This document shows, piece by piece, positions 1 to 8,918 of a DNA stretch of 64,000 nucleotides. Location: assembly GCA_016720825.1 (NCBI GenBank), contig JADKJV010000019.1, positions 43,754 through 107,753 on the forward strand, read 5' to 3'. The notes under the pieces were generated by a model. The model had not been told where the DNA came from and ran no database searches. It saw only the letters and a program-made list of their open reading frames with translations. Source of the DNA: Chitinophagaceae bacterium. Its GTDB lineage: Bacteria; Bacteroidota; Bacteroidia; Chitinophagales; Chitinophagaceae. The translations under genes were made by a program, and so were the position numbers. Position 1 is the stretch's first letter, and every line of letters begins with the position of its first letter.

Positions 1-3000
1 AATGGTGTTGATGTTGAGCAGGCCGGATTTGCCGTTCAGGTCACCGCCGAGTTCACTGGGTGCAAAACTGTTGAACACGATCAGGTAAGTGGCCTGGCGG
101 TTTACTTCATTGGGGTTATTCTGGATCTGTTTAAAAATCAGTGCCAGTTCAGGATCGGTTACAGCCACACTGGTGCTGGGAAAATCGAGGGAGAATTTAA
201 TATCGGGGCTGAATAGTTTTTTGGTCAGGTTTGCGATTACATAAACATCGCCCCTTGCGCTTGATGCACCGGTACTTACTTTTTTAAGTGTAGTAGCCAA
301 TTGGTCAAAGCTTACCCTTTCCGCACGGTACGATGCTTCAAATTTAATATTGGCGTCAAAAGGATCGCCATTCCATTCAATATAATTCTCTGCGTTCTTC
401 CTGATCTCAAAAGGTTTTTTAAAAAACGACTGGAAAGTGAAGAGGTAACTTCCGTCGAGGATGTCGAACCTGCCGTTGAGATACAGCGGATCAGTAGTGC
501 CCGAACGGATATTCAGTGTGCCTGATCCGCGGCCATTGATTTCATCACCGGTTAAGTCATCCATCACCACTTTTACATTCACGTGCGGATTGGCAGTTAC
601 GTCCACATCATACGTAATCCGGGTATCATTGTTTGTGAAATCTTTTTCCGTCATCTCACGTCCGTATTTCCTTTCCACCAGGAAGTCGGCCAGGCCGGAT
701 TCACGGCTGCGCGAGGAAGGGATGGTAATATTGCTGCTGTCAGTTACAGATGCAATTGCGTCAATCTTCATGAACATATCCGACTGTGGGCCCGTGAGGG
801 ATAATGAACCGGTGCCTTTCACCCGTCCGAAAAACTGGCCGTTGTCGCGCTGGGTTGTATTCAGCAGCAGTACGGCTTTGTTATTTGCATCCACGCCGTT
901 TTTATCAACAGAAACAAGTGTATTTGGCTTGCGTGTTGAAATATACAGGTCATAGAACATGTTGCGGAACGCTTCATGCTGGATGCCGCCGGTTAAGTAA
1001 ATCGGGTTTTTAGTAACAGAGTCGGTTAGTACGATGCCGGTAAGATCCAGCTCTGTTGGTTTCATATTGATCTCTGTATCCCTGATCCAGTAAAAGCATT
1101 GTGTGAAATTTACTTTCAGTCCTGCTTTTTTCAGGCTGCCTTTTCCATACACACTGATATGTTTGAAATCCCCGGCCAGGTTGATGTCACCGGTGATAGA
1201 GCCGCGTATATCAGTGAATAAATTCCCCAGGAAACGTTCCAGCACTTTCAACGGGAAATTGCGTGCTTTCAGTGCAATCAGGTTTGATTTCGTTTTTTCG
1301 GGATCACCGATGAAAACAGAACCTTCAAAACCCAGGTATTCTTCCTGGTTCGCCGTTTCCCCTTTCAGCTTGAGTTCTTTGGTAGCACTCTTGTATTCAG
1401 CGGTGGCAAGCACTTCACCCAGTGAATCATTATCAAGTCTGAAAAACCGGGTATGCAGGTTTTTAGAGCTGATGCTCATTTTGTCACTGCTCGTGGGGTT
1501 TTCAACCAGGATATTCCCTGATAACAAACCTTCCATCCTGTTGTGTGGCATCACGAGCGGGGAAATATCTCCCAGGTTTACGTTGGTGAGATCAACTATA
1601 AAATCATTCCAGTCGCCATTCACAGAAGGCTGCGTTTTGAGTAAAATCTGCTGGTCGCCTTCACGCAATAACAATTTGCCGGTTACCGGTGTGTTTTTCC
1701 GGAAAGAAAGCTCACCGCTTTCATCGATTGACCAGAGCTTGCCGTTGATGGTAAATGTGGAAGGATCGAATTCGATTTTAACTCCGTCATGGTAAGTTAA
1801 TACGAGTGCATTCAGGTTGGCCGTATCCACAGCCTGGTTAGCGCCGGAGAAAATACTGACCAATGATGAATCGTTGCGTGCGTTAATACTGAATCTGGCG
1901 AAAGGGATATTGAGACTGTCGTTAAGCCCAATATTATAGGTAATACCATTAAGCGCCAGATCGTGATCGCGGCCGGTAGCGTTAATAATCGTTTTACTGA
2001 AATTATATCCCCTGAATTTGAATTCAGGTACGTCAGCAACCAGGTCCAGTTTATTTTCTTCCAGGTTGATGTCGCCCACAATGTGACTGTTGTTGAATCC
2101 GGATAATTTGGGATGGATCATGCGGATGTAATCGTCCACATTATAAGTGAGCACATCAAAATGGAAAGATTGCTTCCCGGGCAATTTTTTCGGTGCGTTT
2201 ACATAAGCGGGGTAATAACGGTTGAGCAGGTACGTGGCAGCGCCGGGGAATTCAGTCAGGCTGAAATGGCCGCTCACGGTAGCGTCTATTTCATTGGAAT
2301 GTACACTCAGTTCACGCTGTCCCTGGTTGAGGTCCGATTGCACAATGAGTGAATCAAACGTGCAGGTTATCATCGCGGATGGCGGTGAATCCTTCAAACA
2401 GTTTTTTATCGAGTTTGCCTTTAACAGTGATATTGTTGTACCGGTAGTTTTTATAATCAGCAAAACGGATCGTTCCGTCAAGCATCGTGTTCAGCGATTT
2501 ATCGGTAAACCCTTTTCCTTTTACCGTACCGGTCATGGATATAGCGCCAAGGTCTTTATCACCCAGGAATTCACCCAGCATGAAATTATCGGTCGCGATA
2601 TTTCCTGAATACACAGGGTCCTGTTTGGCAGGCAATTTCATGTTCAGGTCAGTCGTCAGTGTTCCGAGATTGGTGCTGATGGTCCCAAACGTTACAAAGT
2701 CCTGCACAAAGCCGGTAAAACTCCCTTTGAAATTTACATACCTGATTTTTTGCAGTTCAACCTTATTGACATTCCGGATGGCAGGCACAATCGTAACTGC
2801 ATCTTCATAAGTCGTACTGAAATTATTAGCCTTGAAATCTATAAATGTCTGGCGGATATCAGGCAGGCCGGTCATGGTAATATCGCCATTCAGCAACGTA
2901 TTGTTGCCGGCGGCTATATCCAGGTCACGGCCGGTCCAGTCAGCCACTGTCCCTTTCATTCTTCCTTTCAGGCTGATCGTTTTTTTCCAGGATGCAAGGG

Positions 3001-4153
3001 CAGGGGCAAAGAAAGCGATGTCGTCACTGTTCACCGATGTGCCGTTCATATTCCCGGTGATTTTTACTTTGTGCACAAAATCGCCCATGTCCCATAACCC
3101 ATTATACGACATGGAAAAATAATCACGGATCTGGCTGCGGTTAGTAAGCAGGTCAAGTTTATTGAAGTACATACCCTGCGGTGTCATCTTCACATCACTG
3201 ATCAGGTGTTTCACTTCCACGCCGCTTCTTTCTTTGGCTGAAAGCCGGAGGGAGGCAATAACACTGTCGCCGCCCAGCCTTGCATTTTTAATATCTGCAT
3301 TTACAGCCGTGAAAAGGATATGCTGCCCGTCGAAATAGCTGAACGTTCCGCGCTTCGTTTCTTTATCATTAATAAATGTGCCGTTGTTTATTTTCAGGTT
3401 ATCCACCTGCAATAACATGTTCCCGGTATTCCATACTTCCATTGAAGGTGGCAGGTCCGGGTCAACAGCCACGGTTACAGCAGTCGTATCCCTGGGCCTT
3501 TTGCCGGTATAATTCTTTAATACCACTACAGGCTGGTCAACCAGCAGGTCTTTGATTTTGTATTGTGGTCCCGAAAATTTCAGGCCATCTGCATCCAGTT
3601 TGAGTGAGCCGGCATAAATCACCATGTCTTTTCCCACCCATCCATCTGTTTTTTTGAACGTCACATTATTCATGATCAGTTTATTCAAACTGAACTGGAT
3701 GCCACCACCAGAACTTTTCTTGGCACCGGAAGGAGCGAAATAATCAAACAGGAATTGCTGGCTCCACACACTGTCAGTACGCTGGAATTTGATCACTGCG
3801 TTGTCTATTGCCACATTTTTGAGAACCGCATTTTTCTTGAAGAAAAACCAATCGGTAATATTTACACGGATCTCCCCGGCATACATTAATGTGTCATGCT
3901 TTTGGTCTTCGATCATCACCCCTTCAAGATGCATGCGGTTGAAAAGTGAGAAATCAACGTGTTTGATGGTGACTTTGGTGTGAAGGTTTTTGGACAATCT
4001 TTTTGTGACAATACCTGCAATCCAGTTTTGTCCAAATGGGGTTTGGACGAAAATCCAGAGCGCGATAATCAGAAACAGGATCGTGAGCCCCGCCCACTTT
4101 AATATTTTCAGAAATCTCTTCAGGGTCAGCCGTTTAGTTGTAAAAATAGTCAA
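1..4153 (-). CDS. tamB: TamB-like translocation and assembly module protein (partial, frameshifted)
   Basis: Large AsmA/TamB-type envelope protein (DUF490 family), thought to span the periplasm and help move lipid or outer-membrane proteins between the membranes. The N-terminus has one membrane anchor at about residues 16-33 (a run of L, I, A and W), followed by the beta-rich repetitive body characteristic of the family. The first ~600 codons read cleanly to position 2354. There a stop interrupts the frame, and the same kind of sequence continues in another frame from about 2370 down to base 1, so I read one gene with a single indel near 2366-2372. The 3' end lies outside the window. No ATG is in frame at the 5' end: TTG at 4153 is the best start, because an in-frame TGA lies two codons upstream. 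The family assignment is confident; the exact start is not. Confidence 0.85.
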
Positions 4154-4210
4154 TCGTCACCCTTGAGTCAAATTCAATACCAAATTGAGGCTACCGCTTA
4201 TCCAGTTCCC

Positions 4211-4228
4211 TGATTTTACGTAAAATCA
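4211..4228. promoter_or_regulatory. 18-bp perfect palindrome between divergent genes, possible operator
   Basis: The 179-bp gap between tamB (minus) and the hydrolase gene at 4333 (plus) contains TGATTTTACGTAAAATCA, which is its own reverse complement. Its place between two divergent starts suits a transcription-factor site. No regulator is identified, and it could equally be a short hairpin. Confidence 0.35.
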
Positions 4229-4332
4229 AAGGGGATATTGATTAAATTGACTTTCTTAAGCCGGATGCGCCATAATAATCCGGGCCGGAGCGGATATTTA
4301 ACAATTATTTGAGCCAGTAGTTTGAATTCAGC

Positions 4333-5676
4333 ATGAAGCGTTTTGCAAAATCCATAGTGTTTTTAGCCCTTTTCCAGTTTTTGGTCACGAATTCCGGCAA
4401 GTCGCAGGAGAAATCATGGCAAATGGTTTCCTGCCTGGCAGATACTGCAGAGCATTATGCGATTTACTTTCCGCGTGATTTTGATACCAGCCGGACTTTC
4501 GGCATGCTGATCTTCCTCGATCCGTCAGCAAGAGGGGATGTTCCGGTGCAACTTTATCAAGAACTGGCAGACGAGTATCGCCTGGTGCTCGCCGGATCCA
4601 TGCGCAGCAGGAATTTCAGCGGGGATGTATCCCTGCGGTCATTTGTGGCTATTTACAATGATTTGCTGCAACGGATCAATCCAGATACCTCGGTTGTTTT
4701 TCTTTCCGGTTTTTCCGGCGGGGCCCGCGTGGCGGCAACTATTGCAGCCCTGTATCCGGAAGTGACGGGTGTGATTGCCTGCGGAGCTGGTTTTACAGGG
4801 ACAGATGAATCTTCCATCCGTAAAATCAGGTTATATGCGGCTACCGTGGGTTACCGGGATATGAATTATGAAGAACTGGTTGAAAATACTTCATTGCTGG
4901 ATGAACTGGGAATGAAAAATATGCTGGTGTATTTCGACGGGGTTCATGAATGGGCACCTGCCGGATCCATGAAAATGGCCATACAATGGCTGATGGAGTC
5001 CAAATCAAATCCGGTGTTGCAAACGGGTTATCCGGATACACAATATATCCGGCGTTTAAACCAGTTGGAAGATTCCGGGCGGTTGTGTCTGGCCTGGCAG
5101 GCATGGAGCCAGTTGAAACAGGTTAGCCGTTACCGGCAGCAGGCCGCGGCGGCTATCAGCAGGCTGGAGGGATTGCCCGGTTTCAAAAAGGACAGGGAGG
5201 AGTATGAATCATCATTGAAGTCAGAGCGGACAATCATGAATGCGTTTTCGATTGCTTACCAGCCGGTGCTGGCAGGCATGAATATTAACGATGAAACAAA
5301 GTGGCGGGAACTGGCTGCAGAAATAAAAGAAATGCGTTCCGAAAAATCATATTACCGGCAGTTATCTGCCATTCGTGCCACGGATCACTGCCGGCGAAGT
5401 TGCGGTGAATATTTTTTTATGTTCATGGAGACGAAAGAATATGATGTAGCCATCCGCATCGCAACCATCATGGAGTATTTTGTTCCGGATGAACCGGCGG
5501 TGCAGATTTGGATGGCCCGGGCTTATGCCGGGCTAGGTAATAAAAAACAAACGCTGCACTTCCTGAAGCTGGCGGCTAAAGCAGGATACACGCAACCGGC
5601 AAAACTGTTCAATGATGTATTGTTGCTGAAAGTTATTACTGCAGATGAAATCCGGCAGGTATTTGAACAGCAGTAA
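4333..5676 (+). CDS. secreted alpha/beta-hydrolase-like protein with C-terminal helical repeats
   Basis: 447 residues with an N-terminal signal peptide (about residues 1-24, ending near NSGKSQ). Residues ~45-220 look like the esterase/PHB-depolymerase type of alpha/beta-hydrolase: FLDPSARGD early in the domain, the nucleophile elbow GFSGGAR (Gly-x-Ser-x-Gly) near residue 130, and a His in the motif FDGVHEW that could complete the triad. The C-terminal ~200 residues are helical and end in a TPR-like stretch (MARAYAGLGNKKQTLHFLKLA). The substrate is unknown. The gene ends 2 bp from the stop of the convergent beta-barrel gene, with no hairpin between them. Start chosen at 4333 because the signal peptide begins there. 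Confidence 0.7.
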   Translation: MKRFAKSIVFLALFQFLVTNSGKSQEKSWQMVSCLADTAEHYAIYFPRDFDTSRTFGMLIFLDPSARGDVPVQLYQELADEYRLVLAGSMRSRNFSGDVSLRSFVAIYNDLLQRINPDTSVVFLSGFSGGARVAATIAALYPEVTGVIACGAGFTGTDESSIRKIRLYAATVGYRDMNYEELVENTSLLDELGMKNMLVYFDGVHEWAPAGSMKMAIQWLMESKSNPVLQTGYPDTQYIRRLNQLEDSGRLCLAWQAWSQLKQVSRYRQQAAAAISRLEGLPGFKKDREEYESSLKSERTIMNAFSIAYQPVLAGMNINDETKWRELAAEIKEMRSEKSYYRQLSAIRATDHCRRSCGEYFFMFMETKEYDVAIRIATIMEYFVPDEPAVQIWMARAYAGLGNKKQTLHFLKLAAKAGYTQPAKLFNDVLLLKVITADEIRQVFEQQ

Positions 5677-5678
5677 TC

Positions 5679-6349
5679 TTATTCTTTATTCCTTGTATCA
5701 AGTACAATTTTCTTTGCATTCAGGTATTTGCCGATACTGAAACCGATGCAGCGGTGAAGGACTTTCGGCCCGCCATCAGCATTGCTGATACTGGTTAATC
5801 CGTAAGTATAGTTAACAGAGAAAACGAGTCCAGAGCTGGTTTCAAATCCAAGCTGGGCTAATGCGTTGGCGCTGTAATGGCCATAGTCGCCATACCCAAA
5901 AGTCATTTTGCGGCTTACCGAACCACCGGTCTGCAGGTTAAATTTTTCATGGCCGAATAACTGGAAATCCAGTGTGGGTCCCACTTTCAAAAATCCATGG
6001 GAAGGTTTATTGCCGAAATCAACCTGTAATAAAGCCGCCAGTTCAAACGTGTGGAGTTTTACTTCGTTGTCACTGGCCATCGGATCGGGAGGGAAAGTGT
6101 ATTGTGCAAATTTTACTTTATAACCTTTCAGGCTGTAAAAACAGACGGTGCAAAATAGATTCCTTTATCAAAAGGCACTTTCATCATAACGCCGGCCTGG
6201 AAGCCATACGTATAATTTGTTTTCTGCTTGCTGTAATTCACATTATAGTTAGCTGTATTGGCCTGGGCTCCGAGGAAAACACCTGTCAGGTTCTGCGCCG
6301 AAGCCTGTTGGCACAGGATTATGCCCAATGCCAGTATAATTGATTTCAT
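5679..6349 (-). CDS. outer-membrane beta-barrel protein (frameshifted)
   Basis: Small porin-like outer-membrane protein of the kind common in Bacteroidota. The start at 6349 gives a clean signal peptide (MKSIILALGIILCQQASAQ), then alternating beta-strands with aromatic girdles, and a last strand ending with residues like GFSIGKYLNAKKI. The frame breaks at about 6137-6141: the coding strand has a run of five T where six restore the frame (SVFYSLKGY). After correction the protein is about 223 residues. The role is unknown beyond membership of the family. An upstream in-frame ATG at 6439 would add a tail before the signal peptide and is less likely. Confidence 0.7.
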
Positions 6350-6463
6350 GTTTTTGAATTGGTTAATGGAAACGCGTCGTTGTTTCTGGCTTTTCAGCAG
6401 GGGGAGGGCAAAGCTAACAGTTAAAACCGGATTATGCAAGCTAAACGGTCACGTAAATCCCCT

Positions 6464-7015
6464 TTAAGATTTGAACTGCCTGGCGGGGTCTTTTATCGCA
6501 TCACTATTGTTATAGGCTGCTGATCCTCCTTTAGGTATAGAGAGGTTTTTCCACTCATCTTTACGGATCATCCTCGCCAGGTAAACGATCTGGCCGATAT
6601 GATATGGATAATGCGCCAGTTGCCTGTTGATGGCATCAATCACAGTCAGTCCTTCTTTACGTATATAAATGGTTTTTTTCAGGTCCTTCTTCTTCAGTCT
6701 TTTCAATGCATCGAGGAAACAGGTCCAGCCTTTATCCCATGCATCCATAATTTCAGCACGTGAAAATGTCGCTTCCCTGAATTCATCATCCCGCTGGCGC
6801 CATTCTTTCTCTCCATCTTCTTCCAGAAAATTCGTCCACCGGCTGAGCATATTACCACCCAGGTGCCGCACGACCACCGCCACACTGTTTGATTCCGGTC
6901 CGGGCTGGTAATTCAATTCCGCATCGCTGAGTTGTGCCATGGCTTTTTCGCCAAGGTCTTTGTAGTATAAGAGGCGGGTGATGGTTGTTTGGAGGTAAAG
7001 TTTAGATAAAGACAT
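6464..7015 (-). CDS. DinB-like / DUF1572 family protein
   Basis: 183 residues and soluble. The four-helix DinB-like fold is suggested by three His positions that match the metal site of the superfamily: H51 (VVRHLGGN), H135 and H139 (QLAHYPYHIGQ). Members bind a divalent metal; some are thiol-dependent S-transferases, but most, including this subfamily, have no proven reaction. The start at 7015 (MSLSKLYLQ) is preferred to an upstream start at 7081, whose extension is encoded by AT-rich repeat-like sequence. The gene stands alone. Confidence 0.75.
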   Translation of the reverse strand: MSLSKLYLQTTITRLLYYKDLGEKAMAQLSDAELNYQPGPESNSVAVVVRHLGGNMLSRWTNFLEEDGEKEWRQRDDEFREATFSRAEIMDAWDKGWTCFLDALKRLKKKDLKKTIYIRKEGLTVIDAINRQLAHYPYHIGQIVYLARMIRKDEWKNLSIPKGGSAAYNNSDAIKDPARQFKS

Positions 7016-7019
7016 AGAA

Positions 7020-7124
7020 ATTGAAATTAATGAAAATTGGAAATAGATTGAAAGTGGAATGAAAAGAGAAAGCTTTGGCATGGGTTTCTCATTTCCGTTC
7101 TCAATTATCCATTATCAATTGTAC
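7020..7124. repeat. AT-rich low-complexity intergenic repeat (GAAAATTGG / CAATTATCC type)
   Basis: The gap between the DinB-like gene and ggt is built from short variants such as GAAAATTGGAAAT, and CAATTATCCATTATCAATTG near 7097-7116. Similar words recur at 31970-32045, so this is one of several simple-sequence families dispersed in this genome. Confidence 0.5.
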
Positions 7125-8813
7125 TCACCAGCCAGCAGCCCCATCTTCCCCCCGTCCATCAGCCACCACTTCCATCATGCCGTCTTTCCTGAGCAGGATG
7201 GCTTCGGTTCTGCCAATGCCATGGGGTTTGGAGAAATGGTATCCCCATTTTTCCATGGTGACACGCACTGAATCCGGAAATCCTTTTTCGATTTCAATAA
7301 TATCAGGTAACCACTGGTGGTGGAATTTTGGTTTGTTGATGGCATCGTCGAGCGACAAATTAAAATCAAGCACGTTCACAATTGTCTGGAATACAGAAGT
7401 AGGAATGGTTGTTCCGCCGGGTGTTCCCACAACCAGCACCGGTTTACCATATTTATCAAGTACGATTGTTGGTGTCATGGAACTCAGCATGCGTTTGCCC
7501 GGTTCGATCGCATTAGCGTTTCCGCCGATGGCTCCGTACATATTCGGTACACCGGGTTTGATACTGAAATCATCCATTTCATCATTCAGCAAAAATCCGG
7601 CGCCGCCTACCACTGTTTTAGCGCCCCAGGAATCGTTGAGTGTGGTGGTAACAGCAACCACATTACCTTCTGCATCGGCGGTATTAAAATGGGTGGTTTC
7701 TTTACTCTCGTATCCGGGAACAACACCCGGCACAACCTGGGCACTCAAACCATCTTTACCAAATTGGAAGTCGCTCATTCTTTTCCGGATATAACCGGTG
7801 TCTGAAAGTTGTTTTACCGGTACCGGGTAAAAATCGGCATCACCCATATACAAGCCCCTGTCTGCATAAGCCCTTTTCTCTGCTTCCACCATCAGTTGTA
7901 TGCTGGCCAGCGACTGGAATCCTCTTTTTGAGAGATCATACGGTTCCACCATCTTCAGCATCTGGTTCAGTAGTAAACCGCCGCTGCTTGGCATGGGCAT
8001 ACTTACAATTGTATATGTATGGTACCTGAAAACATGTGCATCCCTGGCTGCTGCTTTATATTGCTGCAGGTCTGTTAAGCTGATTATTCCATGACCTCTT
8101 TTCATTTCTTCAACAATCAGCCGGGCTGTTTCCCCTTCATAAAAACCTTTTTCTCCCTGGTCGCGGATCCGTTTCAGTGTATTGGCAAGGTCTGTTTGTA
8201 TCAGCGTGTCGCCGGCTTTCCATCCACCCGGTTTGTAAAAGGCAGGCATGATGGTGTTGAATTTCCTGAATGCATCCTGCTGGCTGTTTAATCCTTTGGC
8301 TTCCCTTTCAGTCAGCACAAAACCTTTTTCTGCCAGGAGGATGGCAGGTGCAATCAGGGAGGGGAAGGGCAGTTTGGCATATTTCATCGCGGCAAAAATG
8401 CCGGCCACTGTGCCGGGAACTCCGCTGGAAAGATGGCCGTCCTGGCTCAGGTCGGTCCTGGCATTACCGGCAGAATCAATATACATATTGCGGGAAGCAG
8501 CACCCGGTGCTTTTTCCCTGAAGTCAATCGTGAAAGTTTCACCGTTAGCAAGCCGGGTAACCATAAAACCGCCACCACCCAGGTTGCCCGCCATGGGGTA
8601 CACTACAGCCAGGGCCAGTTGTGTGGCAATGGCTGCATCCACGGCATTGCCGCCCTGTTTCAGGATTTGAAGCCCTGCATCACTGGCAAGCCTGTGCGCG
8701 GAAACGACAGCGCCTTTTTGAACGGTCAGTTTTTTCTGTAAGGGAACCTGTGCAATGGTGAACGATACAAAACAGGTTACGCAAATAGTAAAAAATAAAA
8801 TCTGTTTTTTCAA
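7125..8813 (-). CDS. ggt: gamma-glutamyltransferase
   Basis: 562 residues, the usual length for the family. It cleaves or transfers the gamma-glutamyl group of glutathione and related compounds, in the periplasm or outside the cell. There is a signal peptide at residues 1-21. Conserved marks include GGNAVDAAIA (54-63), GGGGF (79-83) and the self-processing site TTHF, where T373 would become the N-terminal nucleophile of the small subunit; SSMTPT and GTPGG follow. This Ntn-hydrolase matures by autocatalytic cleavage before T373. It is divergent from the M14 peptidase gene, with a 105-bp gap. The product fits scavenging of peptides and thiols. Confidence 0.95.
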   Translation of the reverse strand: MKKQILFFTICVTCFVSFTIAQVPLQKKLTVQKGAVVSAHRLASDAGLQILKQGGNAVDAAIATQLALAVVYPMAGNLGGGGFMVTRLANGETFTIDFREKAPGAASRNMYIDSAGNARTDLSQDGHLSSGVPGTVAGIFAAMKYAKLPFPSLIAPAILLAEKGFVLTEREAKGLNSQQDAFRKFNTIMPAFYKPGGWKAGDTLIQTDLANTLKRIRDQGEKGFYEGETARLIVEEMKRGHGIISLTDLQQYKAAARDAHVFRYHTYTIVSMPMPSSGGLLLNQMLKMVEPYDLSKRGFQSLASIQLMVEAEKRAYADRGLYMGDADFYPVPVKQLSDTGYIRKRMSDFQFGKDGLSAQVVPGVVPGYESKETTHFNTADAEGNVVAVTTTLNDSWGAKTVVGGAGFLLNDEMDDFSIKPGVPNMYGAIGGNANAIEPGKRMLSSMTPTIVLDKYGKPVLVVGTPGGTTIPTSVFQTIVNVLDFNLSLDDAINKPKFHHQWLPDIIEIEKGFPDSVRVTMEKWGYHFSKPHGIGRTEAILLRKDGMMEVVADGRGEDGAAGW

Positions 8814-8918
8814 GGTGGTGATTTAAGACGTTAAAGCTATTGAAAACCCGGGTGCCATTAATGGAAATTCCGGAGTTTTTCGCCCCTGCTTTCTTAACTT
8901 GCCCGTTAAACTGATAGT

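Noticed and set aside
1812..2081. A separate 89-residue gene on the minus strand
   Set aside because: It overlaps the TamB reading frame, has no recognisable features, and TamB sequence continues through it in another frame.
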